Under the pieces are notes generated by a model. The model saw only the letters and a list, made by a program, of their open reading frames with translations. It searched no databases and was not told the origin of the DNA. From positions 1 through 64,000 of the forward strand of contig QZLH01000302.1 of the NCBI GenBank assembly GCA_003833135.1: a stretch of DNA of 64,000 nt, in the 5' to 3' direction. The position numbers were made by a program, and so were the translations under genes. Each line of letters starts with the position of its first letter. Position 1 is the stretch's first letter. The stretch comes from Oehlia diaphana (taxonomy: Eukaryota > Glomeromycota > Glomeromycetes > Glomerales > Glomeraceae). Below, one piece after another: positions 33,886-45,494 of the stretch.

Positions 33886-34050
33886 CAAATTATTTTAGGC
33901 TGCTGTAATTATAAGTAAAATTCCAAATTCAATTATGCCATCCCAAATTATTTTGGCATTTTACATAGTAAATTACATATAAACTGAATAAATTACAACA
34001 TTCCAAATTATAATTATGGCATCCCAAAATAATTTGGGCAGCATATATAT
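33886..34050. mobile_element. Small inverted-repeat insertion (MITE-like)
   Basis: The segment starts TGTCCAAATTATTTTAGG and ends, inverted, TGCCCAAATTATTTTGGG. It carries further copies of the same phrase inside (CATCCCAAATTATTTTGGC). It is absent from the paralogous segment at 31540-31600, where the flanking TTTTGC-AGCT sequence is continuous. TATCTTTTGC occurs on both sides of the insertion. Confidence 0.5.
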
Positions 34051-36950
34051 CTTTTGCAGCTCCTAAAAATACCAATTAAGTATTAAATAACTGGTCAAAT
34101 AATATTAATTTCTTATTGGGACTTTTAAAAAGACATATCATTTGATTATAAAAGAAGAAATGCTGCATAGTATTATTAAAGTAAAATAAGAAATAGGAAT
34201 TTTTAATTCTTTTTATAGATATTAAAATAAAGGTTATTATAAGTTTATATTAATTATTATTAAATTATAGTATTAAAAATTAATTCAGTAATAAGTTGAA
34301 ACATAGTATAATAATCTAAAGACAAAATAATCCATGATGCTCCAAAAATAATAAATTTTCTAACCACTATATAATAGAAGAATAGTATTATGTTAAAAAA
34401 AGGTTCAATTACGGTATAACGTAACAACTTATGGTATTTTCTCCTTATAAGGGAAAATTGATACTTATGCATCGCTCATTTTTTCAATCTAATAATTAAA
34501 CATGTAATAGGTATGTTTAAATTACTATAAACTATTATAAATTATTTATCTTTATATTTAATTTGTTATTTTTTTTTTTATTTTACTGTAACTGCATTAA
34601 ATAATAAGTTATTAGTAAATATTTATATAAAATTAATAATACTATTTATCGATTCGAAATATTATAGGAAATGACAGTTTTGTAAAAAACTTTTTGTATA
34701 TTTTCGCAAAAACTTTATATGGTCAACAGTCATTAGGAAAACTTTGTTATAGTACTCCATCATGGTACGATGAATTAAAAAGTACTGAAGATTGTATTAA
34801 TATAAAACAGGAATTTGGGAAAAAGATGATTCTCATATGAAAGAAAATAATATACAAGTGCTTCCCAACATACCATTTTTTAGAATCGTTATATAAATAT
34901 AATTAATTTCATTATAAATGATAATTAGAAAAAATTTACTAATGTCCTGAAGAGTGTCGTTATAACGGGAGGCACTTATAGAGAAGATCACAAATTAAGT
35001 TAAAGATGAGTTGCTGGAATAAAAAAAAAGATCGGATGGAAATAGGAATGTTTAATCAGTGAGAAGGAATAATTGACGAATGTAATAGTATAGTTACTGA
35101 TCATTTTAACATTCCGAAACAGTGTTCGATACAATAATTCTACCGAAAAATAGTGTTTTACTAATTCACAAAATATAATTACAGGATATTATAAATTATA
35201 ATATTATCGATCTAATTTGTCACCGCAATACAATTTTTTTGAAATTTATAGAACATCTTTATGTGAACAGGATGATGGACTTGTAATAAGATTAAATTAT
35301 TTTTAAGTAATCAACCAGAATATGAAATGGACGTATGAGGTTTATTATATTCTTATTAACCCAGTTAAAGGAATTAATTATTCCTTTTTCATCTTTTTCA
35401 TGTAAGAATTTGTGGTAACCCGTGAAATTTTCCTTCCTCACCTCACTAATTACCTCTGCTCTTTCCTTTTTTGATCATGTATCAACTTTTTCAACTTTTG
35501 TATCCCCGTTTTTTTTCGCGAGAAAAAAAATTTAGTTGTCAACTTAGTTAATCTGTTTTTGTTATAATATCATAATAAAATTAAATAACGCGACGGTCTT
35601 CAACGATTTCCGTTTTCCTAGTCTTTATATATTATAGAAATAGTTAAAAAGTTTCGATTCGTGATAAAATTTTATTAGATATGAAAGATGAAACTTGGGT
35701 TATATGGGTAGATAGATGCAAGATACAAAAGGAAAAAGAAAAAAGAAAAAAGACAAAATTACAAAAAATTTATTACGGGATTATTACATCCATCAATAAG
35801 AAAAAGAAATCCTTATAGGAAAATTAATAATAGAAATTTATTTTTAGAATTAGATCGAATATACTGTATATTTGGAACAAATGTAATTACTACGCCACAT
35901 TTTTCAGGCCACTGAGCTGTCGCTAAAAGGTACAGTCATCTGACCGCTGTGCTGTTGGGTTTTACTGGATTTTGGTTAACAATGATAATAATTTTCGTCC
36001 TTGGAGTCTTTTTAAGGACTTCTTTATCGTAAAAAGGCTTGTCCTTTTTTTTTTACCGAGAGGTTTTTAGGCATCCTTTCAAACTTAGGCCATGCTTAGA
36101 TAGGTTAATATCCGTTAGTCGTACCTACAGCCAGTATTGTAAATTTAATAGTTTTGTTTTTTCCTTAAAAGTTTTATGTCAATATGAATCGCATAATAGA
36201 AATAAAAAATAAAAATAAAAATTAAAAATATACTGTATATATATATATATTTGTACATTTTTGAATACCAAGACTGACATAATATACTAAAAAAGTTTTC
36301 TTCTGTCCTAAAGTGCGTATCAATAATCCGAAACGATTTATATGTAAAGTTTTTCTATAAGTTCCGAATTATAACATTCATTACAGGTTATATGGGGTTT
36401 CAATTCCATCTATAACAATATATCGATATAATTTAATATTCGAATATAAAAATAAACTAAAAATAAACTAAAATAATCTAATAATAAACTATAAACAAAA
36501 AATAAACTATAAATTAAATAAGCTATATTAAAACTGCAATGCCCCACATACAGCTAATACTGTAATAGTAAATTTTTTTTAAAATAAACTTTTATCGTTT
36601 CAATTAACCAAATATGACAGTATCGTTTCTAGAATTCTAGAAATTTTTCTTAGCACCTCACCCTTGGCCACCAAGACACTACCAAGACATCTGAAACAGA
36701 TCAATTCAAATTTTCCAAATAAGTGTACATAATGCAGCGTTGACTAAATCGACTAAATCAAAAAAGGAATTTTGCGACAACTCATTTTGACAATCATTTT
36801 GACAATAGTTAATAGTTTGTAACTTAATTAATTATTTGATTTTTATTTAAAAGAATCGTTTCCTTGGGATCAAAAATCATCATCAAAAATCATCTTTATT
36901 ATTTTTCTTTGAGATCAAAATCAATTTTTTTTTTAACTGACCGATCAACA
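34051..36950. other. Mostly gene-free region before the Lnt-like gene
   Basis: At 34680-34890 (+), an acceptor-like TTATAG is followed by an open stretch with YIFAKTLYGQQSLGKLCYST and PSWYDELKSTED. It breaks soon after and its family is unknown. Near 34940-34985, AGTGTCGTTATAACGGGAGG and CACTTATAGAGA resemble an inverted pogo-type end. 35900-36150 is a locally less AT-rich block with several CpGs and no ORF. Nothing else is recognised. Confidence 0.4.
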
Positions 36951-38734
36951 ATGAAGTTATCATCGTTACCATCATCACCACTATTTATACACGCACTGCT
37001 TCCACTGTTTATAGTTTTATCAGCATTCGGAGCAGGTTATCAAACAATTACCGTCTTTGCTATTCTTTATTATCCTCTTTCCGTATATTATGTAAGAAAT
37101 TGTATACGATGGTGGTGGATATTTTTATTTTATATGATGAATAGTATAGGCTTTTTGTTGGCGTACTTGGAATCATTTAATTTGGGAGCTAAAATGGCAA
37201 AAGTTTATGCAGGAGTAATTTATGGTATGGGATTAGTGATAGGTTTTGCATTGCTTATACCGTATATTTTTGATAGAATTGCTCAACATAGACTTTCAAG
37301 TGATGGATGGGCTAGAGTTATGGTATTTCCTTGTATTTGGACTGGAATGTCGACAATTTTGTTATTTGCAAGTCCATTGGGAGATATTGTAGATTACGCG
37401 TAAGTAATAATATAATGGTAATGATTTTAATACAATATTTAATATTTAGTGTATTTAATTAAATTAATTTTACGTCTTGGTATTTGTAGGTTCACTTTTT
37501 TAAATTACGACGAGATTATGCAATTTACATCATTTGCAGGATTAGGAGGAATAAATTTTATGTTAGCATGGTGGGGTACAGTAGGATGTGACTTAATATC
37601 GCATCGAAATTCAAAACCAAGCACTATTGACAATCGATCGTCAACTGAAGATAATAACTCAGATATCATATTAAAAATGCCACCTACTCACCCTACAAGA
37701 AAACTCTCAACCCTACCAACATTTATTAATTCATTTAGCATTTATTTGTTTGTTCTATTTTTAGTGCTCAGTTATGGTAGTGTTAGATTAAGTACTAACT
37801 ATGTACCATTTTATCAACAAAAAATTGAAAGTACTTTCCCCGAAGAATTAATAAATGTCGGTTGTGTTTTAAGACAGGAAAACATACTTGAAGTCAATTA
37901 CTATGTTGAATTAACGCGAGAATTAGCAGCTTCAGGAAATAAAATTATTCTTTGGTCAGAAGGATTATCCGATATTAATTCTGCAGAAAATCTCACCTTA
38001 TTATATAATTCGATTCAAAATATCTCGACAAGCTATGGTGCAATTATCGGATTTACTTACATTGATTACACCACTCAAAATTCATATAATAAACAAGTAG
38101 TGTTTGATAACAAAGGAGCTATGGTTGTAAATTATAATAAAACTCATCTAGTCCCAGTCTTGGAAAATGATTTTGTTAAAGGTGACGATAAGTTACAAAC
38201 TTTTCAGAGTGAAGTATTTGGAAATGTTGGTGCTGCCATTTGTTATGATTTTAATTTTCCTATATTAATCGGTCAAGCTTCTTCAAAAAATGTTAATTTA
38301 ATGTTGGATTCTGGTAATACTTGGGGTAAGTAGTCTCAATTCAATCTTGAAATTTGTTAAATCAAATTGAAATCTCCTAATTTAAATTCGCTTTTTGGTA
38401 TATAGGCATAGTTGCAGTACCAAAAGCACGTATAAACATAATTCGCTCAATAGAAAATGGATTTGCAACATTTCGTTGTTATTCGTACGGAATTTCAGGA
38501 GTATGGAATCAATTCGGACAACCGTTACATTATGCTCCAACTGTAAATACACCTAAAACTTCATTTCAGGTTCCTATTTCGATGTTAAAGAATAGAGTTA
38601 AAACTGTTTATTCAGTGTTTGGTGAAACTCTTGGATGGATTTGTGTTGGTAGTATTGGCATCATTACTATTTTATTGGTGATAATGGAAATAGGCGGTCA
38701 GAAATTGAGAGATAAAATTAACAATTGGACATAG
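36951..38734 (+). CDS. Apolipoprotein N-acyltransferase-like carbon-nitrogen hydrolase
   Basis: Three exons (36951-37399, 37490-38325, 38406-38734) join in phase to give 537 residues. The N-terminal half has several hydrophobic membrane segments. The rest is a nitrilase-fold domain with the expected Glu-Lys-Cys triad: Glu307 in LWSEG, Lys367 in NYNKTHLVPV and Cys401 in AAICYDFNFP. A final hydrophobic segment (GWICVGSIGIITILLV) precedes the basic C-terminus. This is the layout of bacterial Lnt enzymes, which N-acylate lipoproteins. Eukaryotic relatives are membrane proteins with less certain substrates. An upstream in-frame ATG (36864) exists, but the ATG at 36951 gives the membrane-type N-terminus MKLSSLPSSP and is preferred. 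An AATAAA signal lies at 38829. The gene looks intact. Confidence 0.87.
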
Positions 38735-40090
38735 AACTTATGACGGAACAAAATTTTCCTCATAAAGCAATGCTTTATGACTTTACTATTTATAACAATT
38801 TATTTGTATTTATTATATATATTTATTAAATAAATCCATTTTAATATTTTTAATGGAACATTGCCAAAGACTTTTATTACATAAAATTATCTATAACTAT
38901 CTGTTTGATCTTATTGTTTTTTTTTGCGCGATGAAAATCCAATCAGCAGAATTTGGTTTAAATCCGATATACAGTATATGCATCAAAAGCGTATTTGTCA
39001 ATAAATGCTTGACTTATAATCCGCAGATGATGTGTACTTTTTCAAGAATGAATTTAGGAATGAGATGGTCTTGTGCGTTAAAAGAGCTCTCAATATGTAT
39101 ATTCCGTGAAGAGGTTTTGTTTCAACACCGTTACGCCTATACCTATAAGTTCAGTTATTGTGGTCTCAACAGTTGACTTTCCAAACTCTGTTATCGGGAA
39201 CTCGGTTTTTTAGACTTTTTCTTATTCTTAGACGGTTATTCACATATCTAAAAGATTGTATATAAAAGATGGATCATTTTATATTTATTGCACTGTATGC
39301 GACTCCTTTATATTTATCAGTGAAATACTGAGGAATGTGACAATAAATCACCTGAAGAAATGCATTAATAAAAGAATACGAAAAAAGGAGGAAGAGATAC
39401 TATCAAGATCGATTTAAAAACTTCTATGCAACAGCTATCCAACAGGCTTGGATAAATTGCAAGAAGAGGTCTAATCATTGACATATCAAGTATGATGGTA
39501 CCTCTAGCGAGAAGAAGGCTATTCATTGTGATAAAGGTTATTATTTCATTAATGGAAAAACAATAGAATTTAATAATGTGGCTGATCGATTTCACGATTT
39601 GGCAGAAAAGAAGAAAAGTCAGTTATAATTGTAATTATTTAATGTAACATTTGAGCGTGTTAGAAACCTATTGCACAACAAGGTTATAGACTTAAAAATC
39701 CTTCAGGATGGGTTGATATGACAAAATGGGTACAGAATCCTTATTATCTTAATAGTAAAATGTCGAAAAGCAGATGGTCTATCTGAGAGACCCCCAACGT
39801 ATGTTACGTATTCATGTATAATCATTCAATAAAACCTTTGTAAAAAAAAAATAATTACTTTGAAATGGTTCTTAAGAACAGTTTTCAACTAAAAGAATGT
39901 TGAAAAATGTACACAATATTTGCAAGAAACTTTTAGAGTCTTAAGTTTTATTTCATAATAAATTATTATAAGAAAGTTTATTTAATAAATTTTATAGTTT
40001 TGCATAGTATAAAATCTGATTATAGTAAAATAATCAATGTTGCTGTATAGTTTTGATTAATTAGGCGACGTCTCACCCTAACGTGACATG
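38735..40090. other. Region with decayed coding fragments
   Basis: After the Lnt-like 3' end there are fragments on both strands. On minus at about 38990-39120, YILRALLTHKTISFLNSFLK is flanked by stops. On plus at about 39373-39780, YYQDRFKNFYATAIQQAWIN, GYYFINGKTIEFNNVADRFH and GYRLKNPSGWVDMTKWVQNP lie in different frames. These look like the remains of lineage-expanded genes. No intact gene is supported. Confidence 0.4.
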
Positions 40091-41077
40091 CTACGCTGTA
40101 TTTTTTGAAATCTGGCTAATTACATACTCAATTTTATCCCAGCTTAATTTCGCTAAGCTCGAAACAGAATAAGATCTTATTCGTTGAATCTTATCAGAAC
40201 CTATACGACGAAACAGATCATAAATTTTTCGCGCCTGCTCTATTTTCATCCAGAGCGTAGTATTCGTATTCTTCGACTGATCTCTAACTTCATCGTTAAC
40301 TTGTCTCTGAGCCTCGTGCTCTTCCATAGTCTTTTTGTGATGATCAAGGCGTCGTGATAATGCTTCATTAAAGAAGTAATATGCGCGTATAACTCTCTGA
40401 TTTGAGACTTCATGTTTATCTTCTGCGTTGACGATTTTGACGTATAAAGTTAAAAAAGTCCTGGCGCTGTCTTCACTCCCTTCCTGCTGTGACCTCTTAA
40501 AGAGGTTTTCCTTTTCCCTAACTTCCGAAACTTTAGGCGAGTCAATACACAGCTCTCGTATAAGTTTTTTCAACACAGGAGAGTCTTCATTCTTTGCCTG
40601 CTTAGCTTTCTTTTTGGAGGGAGGATTCGTAGCTTCGTTAGAGCGCTTCTTACTATTGCTATCTGTCTGGACAGGTGGTCCTTCTGAGGGACCTGGTTCC
40701 TTTGTCCTTTCAGGGTGCTCTATAGGAGCTGGGTCCACATCTACTTCGTCTACATCCATAGTTGATTGCAATGACGTTACGGAAAACCTTCGCTCAGAGG
40801 CCACAGGAATCACACTTGCGTGGCAATTGTCAGCGGGACAATTGCTTTGATGAAGCAATACATACATCCCCTGTGAAACACATGAGCACAAGATAACGCA
40901 GAAAGGATCTCTTTATCACATTGCGGACATTTCTCCAGTTCAGTAAATTCAATGTCCTTAACGATATCGTCTCCTAATTTCTTTAGGATGCGGTAAGCGA
41001 GGTTTCGAATGCTGGTCAGAGACGGAAGCCATACGAAAAAAAGACTGTTATATAGCACTTTGAAATCCGCAGGTGCC
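40091..41077 (-). pseudogene. RING-type zinc-finger protein with basic linker, one frameshift
   Basis: The first open part (about 41077-40810) encodes a helix (SIRNLAYRILKKLGDD) and the start of a RING-like finger: CPQC, then CAHVFHRGC. The last zinc pair (CPADNC) is in the next frame, so a one-base frame change occurs near 40850. The second part (266 residues) continues with an acidic and Pro/Ser segment, a basic nuclear-type patch (PPSKKKAKQAK) and a C-terminal helical domain (KIYDLFRRIGSDKIQRIRSY). RING fingers usually mark E3 ubiquitin ligases. The order resembles a large Rhizophagus family. No ATG opens the first part in frame (an upstream TGA is close), so the 5' end may also be lost. 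Confidence 0.6.
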
Positions 41078-41494
41078 CCAGATCTCCGTCAGTAGAAAAT
41101 TATACTGCGCATTTCAGGTGATGGTTTCACATGACTGACCGAGGAATGTCTTCCAACATTCAAACGATAACTCCGTTCTCCATAATGATTACCACAACCC
41201 ATCGTCTTTATATTTTCGCTTTATTACATGGGGGGCAAGGTACAGAGAAATTTATCATTACTGTACTGTGCCTCAAGGCTCAAGGACAAGTGAAATAGGG
41301 ACAATTGCTACATCTGATAATTTTCTAGAAAAATTTTCCGGATTATCAACCTGTGTTACAAAATAAATCAATACGACCGAAAATTGCGTAATTCTTTTTA
41401 ATATACTATTAAACTTCGCATACTGATGCACTGATGCACTGATGCTGATGATTCAATGAATCACTAACTTCTCTTATTACGCTATTATATATCA

Positions 41495-42454
41495 ATGATT
41501 GAAATGATTGAGGTATTTGAAGACCATATTTTTTTTTGTTCTTCCTCAAGAAATTCCAAAAATGTATACCTTTTCAACTGCTACAAATTCTTTTACCAGT
41601 TTTCAACAACACCACAAAATGCAGAATTCAAATTGTCCCAAGGACTTCTTGAATCAGCAAAGAAGTGTTTACTTGGAGAATACCCTCCTGAAGAAGGAGT
41701 GGTTCTTGCCAAAAATGTCTCTCTTGGAAATTACGTGAAGTTTTGCGAAACTGAAAGTAATCTTCCTGTTAAAATACGCTTAATTAATGGAAATGTTGTA
41801 GCCTACGAGTTAGCTCAAACATCTCATGGAACGGCAGCAGGTGAGGTCTTTGGACTGATGCGTGCATGGAGCAACCAAATGACCGGTACACCTGAGGAAG
41901 ATATTATTGTGGCTCCGAATAGCTACTTTACCGCCGACTTCTCTATTCGACCAAGAAATCTCCCTCCGCCTCAAGCTGGTCTGTCGTGTAATTCAGATGG
42001 GTTTTCCTATCCAAATATGGTAATTGAAGTAGGTTATCGTGAGTCGCCCCAAAGCTTACATGGACTGGCGCCATTTTACCTGTCTCCGCGTACAACAATC
42101 ATGATTTATCTAGCTATAAAGATATATCGTGAACGCATTCGCTTTCCCGGTGTTAAGCCGATGGTCGCAATGCTATATCAAAGGTCAAGTCAAACTCCTA
42201 ACATCCCGACTAGTGTGATTTCATTTGGGAATGCACCACTTGATTACAGAGTAGTACATTACTTTCGTGGTATTGGCGTTAATGTCACTGGTGTTGGGAG
42301 ACCTGGTGCACCCCCTTGTAATGCCCCCAACATTCCAACATATCAGTTACAAATCCCTGCAGCTGAGATCTTTAATCGTACTCCATTTATTCTCCCTACT
42401 GTTAATTTCGATTTGGGTTTGTGGGAAATCCAAGACAGAGTACTTAACCCTTAG
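41495..42454 (+). CDS. Uma2-like PD-(D/E)XK endonuclease-fold protein
   Basis: A 319-residue ORF. From about residue 45 it follows the Uma2/DUF820 pattern: a helix (QGLLESAKKCLLGEYPPEEG), YELAQTSHGTAAGEVFGLMR, Asp148 in FTADFSIRP and Glu178 in PNMVIEVGYRES. Uma2 proteins have a restriction-endonuclease fold; their function in fungi is unknown. The family is expanded in Rhizophagus. The start is doubtful: an ATG at 41562 in another frame encodes MYTFSTATNSFTSFQQ, which would lead naturally into the domain if two bases (an extra CA in the CAACAACACCA run near 41603) were absent. The in-frame ATG at 41495 may therefore be a substitute start. No intron is needed. The ORF ends in TAG at 42454. Confidence 0.72.
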   Translation: MIEMIEVFEDHIFFCSSSRNSKNVYLFNCYKFFYQFSTTPQNAEFKLSQGLLESAKKCLLGEYPPEEGVVLAKNVSLGNYVKFCETESNLPVKIRLINGNVVAYELAQTSHGTAAGEVFGLMRAWSNQMTGTPEEDIIVAPNSYFTADFSIRPRNLPPPQAGLSCNSDGFSYPNMVIEVGYRESPQSLHGLAPFYLSPRTTIMIYLAIKIYRERIRFPGVKPMVAMLYQRSSQTPNIPTSVISFGNAPLDYRVVHYFRGIGVNVTGVGRPGAPPCNAPNIPTYQLQIPAAEIFNRTPFILPTVNFDLGLWEIQDRVLNP

Positions 42455-42715
42455 GATAAATAAGTAAACTAGAAAATATTTCTCCAACAACTATGCAACA
42501 AAAGTAATGTGCATTATTCAAGAAATTACTTATCCGGAAGTTATATTCAAAGAATTCGTTTAATATAGCTAGTTCTTTATCTCATTATTTTTCACACTTC
42601 TGAATTGTATTAAATTTTAAGAATAAATAAAGCTATTTTTGCATTAAAAATTTCTTCAGATCTTGATGTTAAGATGTCGATCAGGTTATAAGTTATTGAT
42701 CAAACCTTTTGGATG
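42455..42715. other. Short spacer
   Basis: 3' flank of the Uma2-like gene, with AATAAATAAAG near 42624 as a possible polyadenylation signal. No gene. Confidence 0.5.
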
Positions 42716-43265
42716 CTAGACAAACGAACTCCTTAATTTTTTGGATCCTTTTAGGAATAACGATTTCCGGTTTTTCGTCGTACCATACTTAAAGAAGAGA
42801 AATTCCATTATCTTCATTATCTTGACATATGCATCGTTTTTGCCGATCACGATTAACGATATCTTCGAGTTTTTTAACATCCTTATACCAGCTAGTGCTA
42901 TGAAGTTGATGCTGAGCCCCTTGCACCTCCAATGCAATTCAATATTCTTGGAGAAGGTATCAAGCTCTATCCATTCAAGAAAGGAGGTCATAAAGAATTT
43001 CCATAGCTATTTTGGTGCACCTAGTCTGGAACTTGCGATTTTTCTTAATTATCGATCGAGAATTTCTTTCTCATATAGAGTAACACGCTATCTCCACCTT
43101 TCAAGCTCAGCCTCAAGCTCAACGTTGCGCTGTCTCAGCTCCTCCAGAGGGTAAGTCCTGTCCCCGCAAGGACGAGATAAGTTCAGTCGTTTTATACTTT
43201 TTAATTTCGTCCGGCGTCATTTCCAGTGGCAGTAGCGGAAATAGAAATGTATTAGCTTCGAACAT
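42716..43265 (-). pseudogene. SAM-like / coiled-coil gene fragment
   Basis: An ATG at 43265 opens MFEANTFLF and LEMTPDEIKKYKTTELISSL, a start resembling SAM-like N-termini common in this lineage. The frame ends at a stop after GGAETAQR. In the next frame a coiled-coil segment (EELRQRNVELEAELERWR) and VTLYEKEILDR follow, each broken by stops. The final open part (to 42716) encodes WIELDTFSKNIELHWRCKGL and a basic tail. Internal deletion plus frame changes make this a pseudogene. Confidence 0.5.
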
Positions 43266-44359
43266 AGTGCTTTTATAGGGATATTTGGTTCGGATAAAAA
43301 AATGCGTTAAATGTATTCCGGCGGGCTGATTTTATGTCGCACAGGAAGTCGGGTATTGCATAATCGCACGTGACAAGTACAGTAGAATTTAAAATTCGTT
43401 TTTTTTTAATAATTCTGTAATTTTATTCCAAACTTCGATTACAATATATGGTAAAAAATTGTTAAAAAAACATATTTTTCTTTATGCATGTACACAAAGA
43501 AAATTAGCTCATTATTATTTGAGAGGGAAAAAAAAAATTTTTTTTTTTTTTTAATTATCTTTTTACTATTGCTTATTAAAGAATAACTAATGAAAAAGGT
43601 GTATTAATTAAAATTCGTGTTTAAAAAAGTACATATTATCTATATTATTATTATATTTCATATTGAAATTATGTAATATCAACTCCAGTCTGCATGAATG
43701 ATTTATCAAAACAAATTGAAAGAAAAATTTTTTTTCTCCTTTAAATGCAAATTCATTTTTTCATACGATTATGTAATTTAAAGTTTAAAGAAAGATCTTC
43801 TGTATTCCGTACCCTTGACTATGCAATGACGAGGACAATGGATTATGACCAAAATTGGTTTAAAATATGAAGGTAAAAAAAAGAAATAATAAGAAATAAA
43901 AAACAAATTTTGACAATGAACTCATTAATAAATATCATATAACTCTGTTTTGTTACTTTATTAAGATAAAAATAATTTATTTTACCCAACCAAAAAAATT
44001 TTCCTGTTATGAATCAAAATTATTACAAGAGATCCAAGTAAAAGAAAAAAAAAGTTTTTTAGTATAGAGAATCTGGAGTTGAGTTACCTATGATTAAGAA
44101 CTTAGAGGATTAGAGTCGAAAGTGGTTTTGAATTAAGATAAATTCGGTTAAAAATTTTACCCTTTTTAGGGGTCCTAGATCTCTATCAACGTCAATGAAG
44201 ATTTGAGTTGTAAGATTGCATACTCTGCTCATTGCATATACAGTACTTATACTTTTGTAAAAAATATATTCCTGATCTTTTTAATAATATAAGGTATTAC
44301 ATTAAAAAAGAAAAATATACTTGTACATAACTGTTATATATTCGGTAATAACCTTTGTT
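43266..44359. other. Gene-free spacer
   Basis: AT-rich, with A/T runs near 43528-43555 and no supported exon. It may hold the promoter of the small broken gene at 44360. Confidence 0.5.
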
Positions 44360-44723
44360 ATGTCCAAACAATATAAAAACCGACTAAAATCGAACTCTGA
44401 AAAAAATTCACTTCAAAATATTAAAATTTCGTACGATCATGATCATCAATATCAGCAGCCCACATCTATTCGCCGGCCAGCAGCAATATGATGCTAGCTA
44501 TCAAACCGCCATCTCTAACAACACTGATTCTATCATTCCTGGTCACAATCACCATCAACAACCCAGCAATAATAATTATTTACGTCAGTCTAATATACCT
44601 CCTTTGTCGCTTAACATTACCATTAATTCTCCTCAGACAAATTTTATTATTATACCTAGTTCTGATATGATTCAGCAAGTACTTGCTTGTTTGAATAATC
44701 CTTCTTCAGGATTTCAACGGTAA
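44360..44723 (+). pseudogene. Small Asn/Gln-rich gene, frame broken
   Basis: An ATG at 44360 opens MSKQYKNRLKSNSEKNS and continues to a TGA just after the PAA codons near 44490. The next frame then stays open for the rest (GQQQYDASYQTAISNN, IPPLSLNITINSP, MIQQVLACLNNPSSGFQR) to TAA at 44723. The overlap suggests one gene with a one-base frame change, though a start at 44439 in the second frame is possible. The family is unknown. Confidence 0.35.
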
Positions 44724-45476
44724 ATTTTGTATAACCATGTAATATTCTATTCTTTAATTATTCTTTATTTCTTTATATTCTGGTATAATTAGTAATTGCT
44801 ACAGTAGAAATATTTAGTCCTATCGCAGAAAATAACCTGTATAACCATTTATCTTATTTCTTACATTATTTAAATAAAATATTATTTCATTTTTGAAATT
44901 GTAAAGAACTATACTCTTAGTTATTTATATAGCCCGATATTTTACTAGTCTGCCAAATTTTTATCAATAAACAAATTATCGGAAATAAATAAAACTATAA
45001 AGATGATAATAAAAAAAAATGCAAAATTCACGTGTGCCGAGTAACCCGTTTAATCATAATATAAACTTTTAGGAATATGAAATCACCTACTAGATATAAC
45101 TTTATACAAAGTACTAAAGCAAATCATCAAATAGCGATAGCAATATGTCTGATAAATTTAGTTATGACATATTTAATTATCCGTAACAAAAAAAATCCTT
45201 TCGAAAAATTGAATAACAAATACTATAAGTGACAATTTAATGACTTGAAAAAATCTTTAACTAAATGTTTGATAACCACATGCTACATAGTGTTTGTAGT
45301 AAGTTCAAAAAAGACTACCTTTAAAATTTGTTTTAAGTAATGAAGAAATTATGCATCGGATTTATTTTATTCATTGCTATAGCTAATACAAATAAAATAT
45401 CCATGTTAGAATAATTATAATAGGAAGAAGCAATAATTATTACGTGTTTTTCAACGATTTACAGTGAAAATTAATA
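44724..45476. other. Gene-free spacer
   Basis: No coding exon or RNA gene was recognised on either strand; AT-rich with scattered short repeats. Confidence 0.45.
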
Positions 45477-45494
45477 ATGTTTATTAATAGATTA

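Noticed and set aside
40428..40850. Plus ORF of 140 residues
   Set aside because: Antisense to the RING-family frame, which has zinc-ligand spacing and a nuclear-type basic patch.
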